Source: Desulfocarbo indianensis (GTDB lineage Bacteria; Desulfobacterota; Desulfarculia; Desulfarculales; Desulfarculaceae). From it: 64,000 nt of DNA. The notes below the pieces were generated by a model. It saw only the letters and a program-made list of their open reading frames with translations, was not told the DNA's origin and did no database searches. The stretch lies in contig LBMP01000002.1 of the NCBI GenBank assembly GCA_001184205.1, positions 514,726 to 578,725 of the forward strand, in the 5' to 3' direction. Shown piece after piece: positions 8,623 through 19,602 of this stretch. A program made the translations under genes and the position numbers. Each line of letters begins with the position of its first letter. The stretch's first letter is position 1.

Positions 8623-10626
8623 CTAAAGCGATGCCGCTATCTTGTGGGCCTGGGCGATGGATTTGAGCACGCTGCCCGCGCCGGCCGCGTCGCCCGCCAC
8701 CTGCACCGCGAGCCCCAGGGATTTGAGTTCGGCGGCCAGGGCGTCGTTGGGCTTGGCGCCGGTGGCCAGGATCACGGTGTCGGCGGGCAGCAGGGATTCG
8801 CCCTCTTGGTCCTTGATTCGCACGCCGCCTTCTTCTATGGCCAGCACCTTGACCTTGGTCTTGAGGGCGACCCCGAAGCGCTTCAGCTTGCCGAACACGA
8901 TCCAGCGGGTGGAGCGGCCGATGTCCTGGCCCACCTTGGCCAGCATCTCCACCACGGTCACCGGCTGGCTGCCGGTGGAGAGGAGATGATCGATGACCTG
9001 GGGCTCCTCGGCCCGGTAAAGCGCCAGGAAATAGGTCTGCTCCGGGGTGAGGGCGCCCTTCTTGGCCACGAAGATGGCGGTTTCCAGACCCACCGCGCCG
9101 CCGCCGATCACCACCACCCGGCCCCTGGGCCGCGTCTTTTTCTGCAGCACGCTCCAGGCGTGGAGCACATGGGGCCGTTCCGCCCCCGCGATGGGCGCCA
9201 AGGACGGCTGGCTGCCCGCGGCCAGGACCACGGCGTCGGGTTTTTCCGCGGCCACCAACTGGGCGTCGGCCCTGCAATTCAGCCGCACCTCCACCCCGGC
9301 CTCGGCCAGGGCCGCGCCGAAATAGGGGCCGATGAGGGCGAAATCGGGCTTTTCCGTGGCTTCATGATACCAGGCGGGCTGTCCGCCCAGGCGTTCCACC
9401 GCCTCCAGGAGCACCACCCGGTGGCCGCGCCGGGCGGCGGTGAGCGCGGCCTGGCAGCCGGCCGGGCCCCCGCCCACCACCACCACCTTGCCCGGCCGGG
9501 CGGCGGGCTGGGGAGCCGGGGTGGCCTCGCGGCCCGCCCTGGGATTTATCAGGCAGCCCACCGGCTGCAATTGGGTGATGGCGTCGAAACAGCCCTGGTT
9601 GCAGGAAACGCAGGGGCGGATCAGGCCGGCGCGCCCCCTGGCGGCCTTGTTGGGCAGTTCGGGATCGGTGAGCAGGGGCCGGCACATGCAGATCATATCC
9701 GCGTCGCCCCTGGCCAGCACGTCCTCGGCCAGGCCGGGATCGCCGATGCGGTTGGAGGCGCACACCGGCACCCCCACCGCGCCCTTGATGCCCCGGGCCA
9801 GGTAGGTGAGGCCGGCCGGGGGCAGCTCGGGGGTGAGCTGGGGCACCTTGGTCTCGTGCCAGCCGCCGGTGACGTTGATCATATCCACCCCGGCTTCCTG
9901 GCAGGCCGCCGCGAAAAGGCGGGATTCCTCATTGGTGTGGGAGCCGGGCACGAAATCGTTGCCCGCCAGACGGATGCCCACGCAGAAATCCGGCCCCACC
10001 GCCGCGCGCACCTTTTTGACCACCTCCAGGCCGAAGCGCATGCGGTTTTCCAGGGAGCCGCCGTACTGGTCCTCGCGCCGGTTGATCTTGGGCGAAAGGA
10101 ACTGGCAGATGAGATAGCCCGCCGAGCCCAGAATCTCCACCATGTCGAAGCCGGCCTCCTTGGCGCGCGCGGCGGCGGCGGCGAACTGGTCCTGGATGGG
10201 CGCTATCTCCTCCAGGGCCAGGGCGCGGGCTTCTTCCCTGGTGAAGCCCGAGGTATGCACCGAGGAGCTGACCGCCACCCCGCCTATGAGCATGCGGTGG
10301 GCATAGGCCCCGGCGTGATAGAGCTGGGCCCCCATGGCCGCGCCGTGATCGTGCGCCGCCTGGCAGAGGCGGCTCAGGCCTTCGATATCGTTATCGTCCT
10401 TGATGGATAGCATCATGGGGCCGCCGGCCATCTCGCTGATGGCCGCCCCGCCCGCGATCAACAGGGCGGCGCCGCCCTTGGCCCGGTCGCGGTAGAAGGC
10501 CACCAATTGATCGGTGACCTTGCCGCCGGGCGTGTAGTTGAGATGGATGGCCGGCATGACGATGCGGTTGCGCAGCTCCAGCCGGTTGACCTTGCGGGGC
10601 GAAAACAAAAGGGGATAGGCGCTCAT
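8623..10626 (-). CDS. Old-yellow-enzyme/2,4-dienoyl-CoA reductase-type FMN/4Fe-4S/FAD oxidoreductase
   Basis: Three-domain NAD(P)H:flavin oxidoreductase of the FadH/trimethylamine-dehydrogenase family. It has an N-terminal FMN TIM barrel (about residues 1-330) and a 4Fe-4S site with cysteine spacing CVSCNQGC then C 12 residues on. C-terminal FAD/NAD Rossmann motifs are VVVVGGGPAGCQAAL and VVVIGGGAVGLETA. Such enzymes reduce enoyl-CoA or related alpha,beta-unsaturated carbonyls. I start at the ATG at 10626 (MSAYPLLF, 667 aa) rather than a longer in-frame ATG. It has GGAG upstream and matches where the family begins. It appears monocistronic. In an anaerobe it could serve in unsaturated fatty acid or aromatic-acid breakdown. 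Confidence 0.9.
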   Translation of the reverse strand: MSAYPLLFSPRKVNRLELRNRIVMPAIHLNYTPGGKVTDQLVAFYRDRAKGGAALLIAGGAAISEMAGGPMMLSIKDDNDIEGLSRLCQAAHDHGAAMGAQLYHAGAYAHRMLIGGVAVSSSVHTSGFTREEARALALEEIAPIQDQFAAAAARAKEAGFDMVEILGSAGYLICQFLSPKINRREDQYGGSLENRMRFGLEVVKKVRAAVGPDFCVGIRLAGNDFVPGSHTNEESRLFAAACQEAGVDMINVTGGWHETKVPQLTPELPPAGLTYLARGIKGAVGVPVCASNRIGDPGLAEDVLARGDADMICMCRPLLTDPELPNKAARGRAGLIRPCVSCNQGCFDAITQLQPVGCLINPRAGREATPAPQPAARPGKVVVVGGGPAGCQAALTAARRGHRVVLLEAVERLGGQPAWYHEATEKPDFALIGPYFGAALAEAGVEVRLNCRADAQLVAAEKPDAVVLAAGSQPSLAPIAGAERPHVLHAWSVLQKKTRPRGRVVVIGGGAVGLETAIFVAKKGALTPEQTYFLALYRAEEPQVIDHLLSTGSQPVTVVEMLAKVGQDIGRSTRWIVFGKLKRFGVALKTKVKVLAIEEGGVRIKDQEGESLLPADTVILATGAKPNDALAAELKSLGLAVQVAGDAAGAGSVLKSIAQAHKIAASL

Positions 10627-10732
10627 GGTTTTCTCCAGACCTGGGATTGGCCGTGGCGGGCGACCGTGGCTTATAGGGGTAGCCTGAATCGCCCGGCTTG
10701 GCAAGAAGCTATTTTCCCTAACCGGCAGAAGG

Positions 10733-12649
10733 CTAATCGGAAGGCCGTTTCACCACGCGATAGTCGCGGACCCAGCCCCGTTTCTTCAGGGCCCTGGCCT
10801 GTTCCTCGGCTTGTTTCTGGCTGGGGTAGGGCCCCAACAGCACCCGGTGCCAAGCGCGGCCCCGGCGGTCGCGCCAGTTCTCGATGCTCACCGGAACCTT
10901 GCGGCGCTGCCAGGAGCGCAGCTCCTTTTGGGCCAGGGATTCCGGCCGGAAGGAGGCCACCTGGATCAGGAAATAGGGCCCGGCCGGTTTTGGGTCCGGC
11001 GCGGCCGCTGGTTCGGCCGGAGGCGTTGCGGTCTTTTCCGTCTGGTCCTTTTTCGGCGCGGCCTTGGCTGCGGCGGGGGCGGCTGCCGCCTTGGGGGCCT
11101 GGCCCGGTGGGGACTTGGCCTTATCCCCGTCTGCTTCCTGGCCCTTGGGCGGCTTGGCCGGCTCGCTGGCCTTGCCCTCGGACGGGGGGGTCGTTTTTGG
11201 CGCGGCCTTGGCTTCGGCGGAGGCGGCTACTGCCGTGGGGGCCTGGCCTGGCTCGGCTTTGGCCGGCGCGGCGGTTGGCTTCTGGTTCTCGGGTGGCTTG
11301 GCTGGCTCGCTGGCCTTGTCCACGGTGGGCGGGTCTGTTTTCAGCGCGGCCGGACCGCCTTCCCCGGCGGGTAAAGGCCTATCGTCCCTGGCCCTGGCCG
11401 GCACCTGCTCCGGGAACTTGGGCATGGGCAGGGAGACCACCCGGCCGCTGGCCCCGGAAGCGGCCACGGCCTCCGGCGGCGCTGCCGGCGCCGCAGGCGC
11501 ACGCGGGGGTTGCCCAACGGGCTTGCCGCCGGCCGGCGCGGCTTTTTGGGCCACGGCGGGAGACGGCGGCAGCGCGGGCCATCGGCTGGGCAGTTCGAAC
11601 GGCGGGGCCGCCAAATCCGGGGCCCGCTTCAGCCCCTTGAAGGGCTCGTCCTCCTTGGCTTCTTTCTTGGCGGTGGGCTTTTCCGGGGCCTGGCCCAGCC
11701 GCTCCACCACCTTGGCGTCCAGGGCCAATACGCTTTTCAGCAGGTCTTGGCCGGCCTCGTTGAGCTGGGGATCGAACAGCAGGGCCTGGCGCAGGCTGGC
11801 CACGGCCTTCCCGTGCCGGCCCTGGGCCGCCTGCACCTTGCCCAGGGTGTGCCAATAGCGGGCCTGCCCCGGCGCTTCCTGGCAGGCCTGTTGGGCGAGC
11901 TTTTCCGCCCGCTCCGGCTGCTTGCCGGCCAGGGTCAGGGCCCAGGCCAGGTTGCTTATGATGGTGGGGTTCTTGGGGTCCAGCTTGAGGGCTTTCTCAA
12001 AGATCGGGAGCGCCGCCTTGGGTTTGCCCAGGTTGGCCAGGGCCGAGGCCTGGTCGTTGAGCATGGCCGGGTTGTCCGGGGTCAAGGCCAGCGCCTTGTC
12101 CAGGGCGGCCAGGGCTTCCTTGTAATGACCCTGGGCGGTGCGGGTCAAGGCCAGCATGTGCCAGGCCGGGGCGCTGGCCGGGTGCAGCTTGAGGTCCCGC
12201 AGCAGTTCCCGCTCGGCCCGGGCGAAGCGCCCCTGGGCGTAGAGCTCCTGGGCCAGGCGGCGATGCTCGTCGGTGGTGCGCATGACCAGGGCCGAGCCGC
12301 CGCCCAGGTCAAAGGGGCGGCTGATCTGGCCGATGCTCAGTTCCCTGGCCACCGCCAATACCAGCGGGTCCATGCCGGCGGCGGTCATGCAGTCGGCGTT
12401 GGCCTGGCTGGTCTTGGGATGGGCGCGCGCCGTATCCCGCGCCACCACCATGAAGGGTTCGCCCTGGGCCAGGCGGGTCAGGGCTCCCTTGATCAGCGCC
12501 GGATCCTTGGTCCAGAGAAGCCAGATGCAATAGCGGTCGGCGGTTTTGACCTGGGCCTGGGCCACGGAGGCCGGACAGAGGGCTCCCGCCAGGAAAAGCA
12601 GACAGAAAAGGATACCGGCGGCGGCTATTTGTGTCGTTCGCGCAAGCAT
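10733..12649 (-). CDS. Secreted parvulin-like/TPR/SPOR-domain protein
   Basis: About 638 aa from the ATG at 12649, chosen because it begins directly with a signal peptide (hydrophobic run to VAQAQ). Residues about 35-130 resemble a degenerate parvulin (PpiC) domain: a GEPFMVVARDTA stretch and ELSIGQISRPFDLGGGSALV. Residues about 130-310 hold TPRs (GHYKEALAALDKALALTPDN, GKPKAALPIFEKALKLDPKN). A Pro/Ala/Lys low-complexity linker (about 330-545) contains near-repeats around KASEPAKPP. The last about 80 residues are a SPOR domain (YFLIQVASF ... VLLGPYPSQKQAEEQARAL), which binds denuded peptidoglycan at division sites. I infer an envelope or septal scaffold. The parvulin assignment is the least certain part. 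Confidence 0.8.
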   Translation of the reverse strand: MLARTTQIAAAGILFCLLFLAGALCPASVAQAQVKTADRYCIWLLWTKDPALIKGALTRLAQGEPFMVVARDTARAHPKTSQANADCMTAAGMDPLVLAVARELSIGQISRPFDLGGGSALVMRTTDEHRRLAQELYAQGRFARAERELLRDLKLHPASAPAWHMLALTRTAQGHYKEALAALDKALALTPDNPAMLNDQASALANLGKPKAALPIFEKALKLDPKNPTIISNLAWALTLAGKQPERAEKLAQQACQEAPGQARYWHTLGKVQAAQGRHGKAVASLRQALLFDPQLNEAGQDLLKSVLALDAKVVERLGQAPEKPTAKKEAKEDEPFKGLKRAPDLAAPPFELPSRWPALPPSPAVAQKAAPAGGKPVGQPPRAPAAPAAPPEAVAASGASGRVVSLPMPKFPEQVPARARDDRPLPAGEGGPAALKTDPPTVDKASEPAKPPENQKPTAAPAKAEPGQAPTAVAASAEAKAAPKTTPPSEGKASEPAKPPKGQEADGDKAKSPPGQAPKAAAAPAAAKAAPKKDQTEKTATPPAEPAAAPDPKPAGPYFLIQVASFRPESLAQKELRSWQRRKVPVSIENWRDRRGRAWHRVLLGPYPSQKQAEEQARALKKRGWVRDYRVVKRPSD

Positions 12650-12656
12650 GGCCTGA

Positions 12657-13334
12657 TTATAGATGGGGCGGGAAGGGTAAAGCAACGCCGGCTTCCCCGG
12701 CCCGGCCCGGGAACCCCCGGCCCGGCCGGCCCCGCCGGCAGTCGGTTTGATCGAAGCGGCGACAGGCCAGGGGCTTTATGGGGTGCAGGGCGCAGAAGAA
12801 AAGCGGCCGTTCCAGGGCCTGGAACAGGAAGGGGCAGAAGGGCTGATGGAGCAGCGCCTCGCCCGCCAGCGCGTGATAAAACCAGGGAGGATAATCCACC
12901 CCCTGGGGCGGGGTGGGCACGGTGCCGCAATGGCAACAGCACTGGCCGCAGAGATCGCACCAGCCGCCGTCGCCGTCCAGGCCCGCCATGCTCTGACCCT
13001 CCTCCGGCCAGGCCACCAGGCCCTTAAGGCCGCGCCTGATGCGCAGATGCAGCTTGAGGAGGGTCAGCAGGTCGCTTGCCAGCCGGGGGCCGTCCTGGTC
13101 GCGGGGGCGCAGGTGGTTGGGGTTGCCCCGGAAGCCCTGCCCCAGGGTGCGCCAAAGCATGGTGGCGGCCAGGTAGGGGTCGGCCAGGGCCTCGGCGGCG
13201 GCCTCTTCCGGCGGCCATATCAGCCCAGCCAGGCGCGCGGCCTCATGCTCCCCGACGGGGAGCCCCTTCTCGCGTAAGGCTCCCGCCCAGGACAACAGCT
13301 CCAGGCAGTGCCGCAGGATTGGATCGGCTGGCAT
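12657..13334 (-). CDS. CxxCxxCC cysteine-cluster protein (YkgJ-like)
   Basis: 225 aa protein of unknown function. Its helical N-terminal half has no recognisable motif. The C-terminal half has a cysteine cluster CDLCGQCCCHCG (C126, C129, C132-134, C136) followed by CPF, FFCALHPIKPLACRRF and DC. This is the pattern of YkgJ-type metal (Zn/Fe-S) binding proteins. I start at the ATG at 13334 because an upstream in-frame ATG at 13406 would sit inside the subtilase gene. It is packed between the subtilase (20 bp) and the SPOR protein (7 bp), so the three may be co-transcribed. Confidence 0.65.
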   Translation of the reverse strand: MPADPILRHCLELLSWAGALREKGLPVGEHEAARLAGLIWPPEEAAAEALADPYLAATMLWRTLGQGFRGNPNHLRPRDQDGPRLASDLLTLLKLHLRIRRGLKGLVAWPEEGQSMAGLDGDGGWCDLCGQCCCHCGTVPTPPQGVDYPPWFYHALAGEALLHQPFCPFLFQALERPLFFCALHPIKPLACRRFDQTDCRRGRPGRGFPGRAGEAGVALPFPPHL

Positions 13335-13353
13335 GGCTTGCGCGTCGCCGCCC

Positions 13354-14553
13354 TTAGAGGACGGGCGTGGTATCCAGATAACCCGGCCGGGGTCCGGGAG
13401 AATCAAGTTCGTAGCCGTTGGTGCGCAAACCGAGCTGCGCGTCCTGGGGATTGCCCTCGCCGTCGACCAGGTACTCCGGGGTCCAATGGCTGTTTTGCCG
13501 CCAGCTCATCAGGGCCCCGTTTATGGAGGGCTGGCCGGAATTCAAGAGCGCCAGCGCGTTCGCGGCCTGCACCAGGCCGTAGCCATAGAGCTCGTCCGGG
13601 CCGGCTTCGCCCAAATCCAGGGCGGTGGTCATTATGATGGCCTTGAGCCAATCCACCCTGTCGCCTCCCTCGGGGATGGCCAGCCCCAGATCGCGCGCCT
13701 CGGAAAGGATCAAGGCGGCCAGGCCGGAGACGTGGGGCGCGGCCATGGAGGTGCCCTGCTTGAACCAGTAGTTGCCGTCCGCCGACTGCTGCAGCACGCC
13801 GTCGGCGTAGCCGTCGCTGTTCTGGTCCATGCGCGTCTCGCCGCCGGGCGCCAGCACCATGTCCCTGGTGTGGTTGGAATAATAGGCCAGTTCCTGGTCG
13901 AGGCGCACCGCGCCCACCGCCAGGGCGGTGGGGTAGGCCGCCGGGTATTCCAGTTGGTTGATACCGGCGTTGCCCGCCGCGGCCACCACCAGCACCCCGG
14001 CGTCATAGGCCCGGCGGCAGGCCTCGCGCACCACCTGGTAATCCTGGCCGCCGGCGGAAAAATTGATGATGTCCGCGCCCCGGCTCACCGCGTAGTCGAT
14101 GCCGTCGGCCACGTCCTGGGGGTTGGCGCCGCCTTCGGGGTTGAAGACCTGCACCGGTAAAATGGTGACGCCGTAGGCCACGCCGGAGACCCCGACGCCG
14201 TTATCGGTGGTTTGGGCTATGGTTCCGGTGACATGAGTGCCGTGGCCGTTGGAATCGTTGGGATGGGAGTCATTATAGACCGCGTCGTAGGCGTTTTCGC
14301 GGTCGAAAAGGGTGCCGGCCAGGTCCGAGACCATGTTCCAGGTCTCGTAATCCTCGTAGGCCACCCCGGTGTCGAGCACCGCCACCTTCACGTCGGCCCT
14401 GCCGCCCTGGTTGTAGTCCCAGGCCTGGGCCATGCCGATCTGGTCCAGGTGCCATTGCTTGTCGCGATAGGGGTCGTCGGGGGTGAAGGCCAAGGCGGGC
14501 GACCAGGCCAGAACCAAAGCGGCGGTCAACAGGCTGCGCAGGAGGCTTGACAC
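13354..14553 (-). CDS. Secreted subtilisin-like serine protease (S8)
   Basis: Exported endopeptidase, 399 aa, with the full catalytic triad: D61 in KVAVLDTGVA, H104 in SNGHGTHVTG and S269 in QGTSMAAPHV. The oxyanion Asn is in VVAAAGNAGINQ. The start is a GTG at 14553: AAGGAG lies seven bases before it, and it gives a clean signal peptide (SSLLRSLLTAALVLAWSPALA). An upstream in-frame ATG at 14589 lacks a ribosome site. There is almost no propeptide between the signal cleavage site and the catalytic domain, which begins TPDDPYRDKQWHLDQIG. The C-terminal 60 residues have no recognised domain. Likely periplasmic or extracellular. Confidence 0.92.
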   Translation of the reverse strand: MSSLLRSLLTAALVLAWSPALAFTPDDPYRDKQWHLDQIGMAQAWDYNQGGRADVKVAVLDTGVAYEDYETWNMVSDLAGTLFDRENAYDAVYNDSHPNDSNGHGTHVTGTIAQTTDNGVGVSGVAYGVTILPVQVFNPEGGANPQDVADGIDYAVSRGADIINFSAGGQDYQVVREACRRAYDAGVLVVAAAGNAGINQLEYPAAYPTALAVGAVRLDQELAYYSNHTRDMVLAPGGETRMDQNSDGYADGVLQQSADGNYWFKQGTSMAAPHVSGLAALILSEARDLGLAIPEGGDRVDWLKAIIMTTALDLGEAGPDELYGYGLVQAANALALLNSGQPSINGALMSWRQNSHWTPEYLVDGEGNPQDAQLGLRTNGYELDSPGPRPGYLDTTPVL

Positions 14554-14625
14554 GGGACTCTCCTTGTAAGGCTTTATAATCTCAAACAATAATTAAACTC
14601 TGCCCCCGCCGGTTTGTCAAGCGCC

Positions 14626-15362
14626 TCACCGGCCGGGGCCGAAAAGGCGCTCCGCCAGCCAATCGCGGCCCAGGCTCAAAAGCGCCTCGTCGCTTTCCAG
14701 GGCCCGTTGCACCGCCTGGGGGTCCAGGCCGGCCCTGGCGGCGAAATCCGCCTGGCCCACGGCCTGGCGGAAGACGTCGAGGTTGTACAGCGAGGCGATC
14801 ACCGCGTGGGTTTGGGCCTGGTTGAGCTTGAGGCGGCCCCGCCTCTTGGGATGGAAAAACAGGCCCAACAGCGCGGCGTTGGCCTCCAGGTAGGGCTCCA
14901 GGCCCTGATCGGCCACCCAAGTGGCGGGGGTGTGCTCCCTGGCTTCCCGCCAGCCCAGGCAGCCCTTGGTCTCCTGGCGCACGAAAAGCTCCTGGGGCGG
15001 CAGGCCCTCGGCCGCGGGCTTGGCGGCCCAGGCCAGGGGATAAATTCGGCAGGCGGCCGGACGATGGGCGTACACCCCGCAGCCCTCCGGGGTGAGCAGG
15101 GGGCAGCGCCCCTGATCGTCCAGGCGCAGGCGCAGGGAGGGCCAGCCGGAGCGGGGGTCGAATTCCAGCTCGGCGTACTTTTCCAAAATCCGCGCCGAAT
15201 CCATTGGCAGGGAGCGGCGCAGGCGCAGGAGATCATAGGGCCAAAGGGGCAGGCGCTTATCGCGGCAGCAGGAATTGAAGCAGGCCAGGCCGGGGTGGCA
15301 GGCGAAGTTGAAAACCTGGTCCCGCTCCAGGCGCTGGCCGCCCATGTCGGCTTGGGTCTCGA

Positions 15363-15366
<4 letters not shown>
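14626..15366 (-). CDS. YkgJ-family cysteine-cluster protein
   Basis: 246 aa protein with the YkgJ metal-binding pattern: CHPGLACFNSCC near residue 20, then CPLLTPEGCGVYAHRPAACRIYPL, and a later lone Cys (TKGCLGW). Related proteins are annotated as Fe-S or zinc proteins with no established activity. The start is a GTG at 15366 that overlaps the stop of the sigma-54 regulator (GTGA), with GGAGG about 11 bases upstream. The first in-frame ATG (15345) has no ribosome site. The overlap indicates translational coupling to the regulator. Confidence 0.75.
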
Positions 15367-17003
<1,637 letters not shown>

Positions 17004-17010
17004 GACCCGC

Positions 17011-17970
17011 CTAACCCTTCTCGGCGCGGCCCAGGATCAGGCGGCGCCAGGCCGGATTCCGGATGATATAGGGGGTCTGGCACCAGCCTTTTTCTTGGGT
17101 CGATTGGCGGTCGGTCCGCTCCTGGGCGTAATAAAAAGCCGCCGCCAGATCGCCCTTATGGTGGCGCAAGCCCTGGATGAGATAATAGGTGAATATGCTG
17201 GAGCCCAGTTGGCGCGATTCCCAGGCCCGCTCACGGCCCAGGCAGGAGGCCAGGATCAAGGTGACCTGGTCCTCGCCCGAGCCCGGTCCGGCGGCGCGGT
17301 CCGGCCCGGTTTCCGTCTCGGAGCCGGGGGGATAGCCCTTCAATCTGGCCGTCGGGCGGGAAAGGCCGGCCGTGGCGTCGGCGCCATGGCAGACATCCAA
17401 CACCACGGCTCTTTTGCGGGCGGGCAGCCGGCGCAGGAAATCGCGGAGATCGTCCCGGACGAGAGCGCTGGGGGCGCTGACGATGGGGCCGTAGGCGCCG
17501 CCGCGGTCCGTGGCGCGGCTGTCATGGCAGACGACGCTGGCCTGGCGTTCCTGGGTGTAGGCCCCGTGGCTGGAGAAATACAACAGCACGGTGTCCCCGG
17601 GTTTGGCCAGGCTCGATATGCGCTCGGTGTGGGCCAGGATGTTGGCCCTGGTGGCTTGTTCATCCAAGAGGACGGCGACGTCCCGGGGAGCGAAGCCGCC
17701 GCCCTGGGGGTCGCTGAGATAGGCCGCCATCTGGCGGGCGTCGCCGGCCGCGTAGCGCAGGGGCTCAAAGGCCTGATCCTGAAAAGCGCCCACCCCCACC
17801 ACCAGGGCGAAATCGCGGGCCTGGGCCAAGCAAGGCGCCAAGGCCACGGCCAACCAAGCCAGGGCCAGGAGCAAGGCGCGGGCCGCGGCCCCTCCCACGA
17901 GCGGGGCGGCGGCCGCCCCGGCCGCTGAAAAAGAAGCCTTCGCCTGGTCTAGCCTTCCCGTTCTTGCCAT
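17011..17970 (-). CDS. Exported caspase-like (C14) cysteine protease
   Basis: About 319 aa. After an N-terminal hydrophobic segment (ALLLALAWLAVALAPCLAQA), probably a signal peptide, comes a caspase/metacaspase p20-like fold. It opens with FALVVGVGAFQD. The catalytic His is in LLYFSSHGAY (H135) and the catalytic Cys in VVLDVCHGAD (C194). A later ILASC strand fits the p10 half. The ATG at 17970 overlaps the 3' end of the arginine decarboxylase gene by 22 bp. A longer start at 18009 would overlap more, and neither has a clear ribosome site. Family members cleave after Arg/Lys or Asp and often act in stress or cell death. The periplasmic location argues for an envelope role here. Confidence 0.8.
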   Translation of the reverse strand: MARTGRLDQAKASFSAAGAAAAPLVGGAAARALLLALAWLAVALAPCLAQARDFALVVGVGAFQDQAFEPLRYAAGDARQMAAYLSDPQGGGFAPRDVAVLLDEQATRANILAHTERISSLAKPGDTVLLYFSSHGAYTQERQASVVCHDSRATDRGGAYGPIVSAPSALVRDDLRDFLRRLPARKRAVVLDVCHGADATAGLSRPTARLKGYPPGSETETGPDRAAGPGSGEDQVTLILASCLGRERAWESRQLGSSIFTYYLIQGLRHHKGDLAAAFYYAQERTDRQSTQEKGWCQTPYIIRNPAWRRLILGRAEKG

Positions 17971-18515
17971 TCCATGATCATTACCGCGGCGGCCACGGTG
18001 GTGACCCAACGGCCATCCTTGGGCCCCACCGCGGTCTGGGTGATGTTGTCGGTGCGCACTATCTTGCCGGACATGCGGAAGACCTGTTTCTTTTCATCCC
18101 AGCTCTGGTCCAGGTTGAAATCGATGCCCAGGGTGGTGGCCAGCATCTCGGCGGCCAGGTCCTCGGCGTAGTCCCCGCTCACCATGGCGTTCTGGCCATA
18201 GCCTTCGTGCTCGGAAAGGTAGCCGTGCATGCCCTTGTCGGCCGGCATGGCCAAGCCTATGGAAGAGGATATCAGGCGGTTGGGTTCGTTGGTATCGTTG
18301 CGGGCCATGACGCAGAAGCAGATTTGGCCCGCCAGGAGCTTGGCTTGTCCGGATCTTCGCGATATCAACTTGCAGTTGGGCGGAAAGATGCTGGAAACGT
18401 AAACCAGGTTTTGTTCGGCTATGCCCGCCGAGCGCAAGGCCAGCTCGAAACTGGCCAACCGCTCCTTGTGATAACCCCGGCCTTTGGTGAGAAAAATTTG
18501 TTTGGGCACCAGCAT
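17949..18515 (-). CDS. pdaD: Pyruvoyl-dependent arginine decarboxylase
   Basis: Converts L-arginine to agmatine and CO2. The 188 aa proenzyme is the usual size for PvlArgDC and self-cleaves at a serine to create the pyruvoyl group. The conserved cleavage region RLISSSIGLAMP lies at residues 80-91, with the Ser triplet at 83-85. Conserved features also include the N-terminal PKQIFLTKGRGYHKERL and the C-terminal GRWVTTVAAAVMIMEW. A strong AAAGGAGGG precedes the ATG. It is divergent from agmatinase across 211 bp. Arginine decarboxylase and agmatinase together give putrescine. This enzyme type is best known from archaea and chlamydiae, so lateral spread is plausible. Confidence 0.93.
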   Translation of the reverse strand: MLVPKQIFLTKGRGYHKERLASFELALRSAGIAEQNLVYVSSIFPPNCKLISRRSGQAKLLAGQICFCVMARNDTNEPNRLISSSIGLAMPADKGMHGYLSEHEGYGQNAMVSGDYAEDLAAEMLATTLGIDFNLDQSWDEKKQVFRMSGKIVRTDNITQTAVGPKDGRWVTTVAAAVMIMEWQEREG

Positions 18516-18726
18516 GGCGACCCTCCTTTGTCGTCCGCCCTTTTAGAGGGGGGCAAGGCCGGCCGGGACCGGCGCATTTTTTATGGTGCAGGGCTTTTTT
18601 TGCGCTGTTATTATCCCCGACCGCGCCGGGCGTCAACCCTAAAAAAGCTCGCCGGGCCCCAAGCTTGCGGCCCGGACGCCGGCCAGCCTATACTGCATGT
18701 GTCAAAGCCTAACAGGAGAACGGCCA

Positions 18727-19602
18727 TTGGACCATAGCGTCAATCTGATTCCCTTCCTGGGCATGCCTCTTCCGCCCGCCGAAACGGCCAGGGCCGCCCT
18801 GATCCCCGTGCCCCTGGAAAAGAGCGTCAGCTACGGCGGCGGAACCGGTTTGGGCCCGGCCGGCCTCCTCATGGCCAGCGCCCAGGTGGAGCTGTACGAC
18901 GAGCTGCTGGACATGGAGCCCTACGCCCTGGGAATCCTGACCCGGCCCAGGGTGCCGGTGCGGGGCGCCCTGGAGGAGGTGGTGGACCTGGTGGAAGAGG
19001 CGGTGGCGGCCGAGCTGGCCGCCGGCCGGCTGCCGGCGCTCATCGGCGGCGAACACACGGTCACCGTGGGCGCTCTGCGGGCCCTGGTGAAAGAGCGGGG
19101 GCCGGATTTCACGGTGCTGGTGCTGGACGCCCACCTGGATTTGCGCGACGAATATGAAGGCAACCCCCTGTCCCACGCCTGCGTCATGCGCCGGGCCCTG
19201 GATTTGGGCCTGGCGGTGCGCCACGTGGGCTCCCGCTCCTGCTCGGCCGAGGAAATGGCCCTGGTGCGGGAATTGGGCTTAAAGCCCCTCTGGGCGCGCC
19301 AGGTTCATAAGGACCCGGAATGGCTGGACAAGGCCTTGCAGGGTTTGCGGGGGCCAGTATATTTGAGCCTGGACGTGGACGGCCTGGACCCGGCCATCAT
19401 GCCCGCCACCGGCACCCCCGAGCCGGGCGGCCTGGATTGGGACCAGGTCAGCGATTGGCTGCTGGCCGCCTGCCGCGGCCGGGAGGTGGTGGGCCTGGAT
19501 ATCGTGGAATTGGCGCCGCTGCCGGGCCAGGCCTTGAGCGATTTCACGGCGGCCAGATTGCTTTACCGGGCCTTGGGCCTGGCCTTGAAGGAGCGAGCAT
19601 GA
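18727..19602 (+). CDS. speB: Agmatinase (ureohydrolase family)
   Basis: Hydrolyses agmatine to putrescine and urea using two manganese ions. 291 aa. The metal-binding motifs are all present: GGEHT (His ligand), DAHLDLRDE (Asp/His ligands) and [22 protein letters not shown]. The start is a TTG at 18727, supported by AGGAG at 18714-18718 with eight bases of spacing. No ATG fits, and the in-frame ATG at 18697 lies upstream of that ribosome site. Its stop overlaps the ATG of the deoxyhypusine-synthase-like gene (ATGA), so the two are coupled. With the divergent pdaD it forms an arginine-to-putrescine route. Confidence 0.93.
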   Translation: MDHSVNLIPFLGMPLPPAETARAALIPVPLEKSVSYGGGTGLGPAGLLMASAQVELYDELLDMEPYALGILTRPRVPVRGALEEVVDLVEEAVAAELAAGRLPALIGGEHTVTVGALRALVKERGPDFTVLVLDAHLDLRDEYEGNPLSHACVMRRALDLGLAVRHVGSRSCSAEEMALVRELGLKPLWARQVHKDPEWLDKALQGLRGPVYLSLDVDGLDPAIMPATGTPEPGGLDWDQVSDWLLAACRGREVVGLDIVELAPLPGQALSDFTAARLLYRALGLALKERA

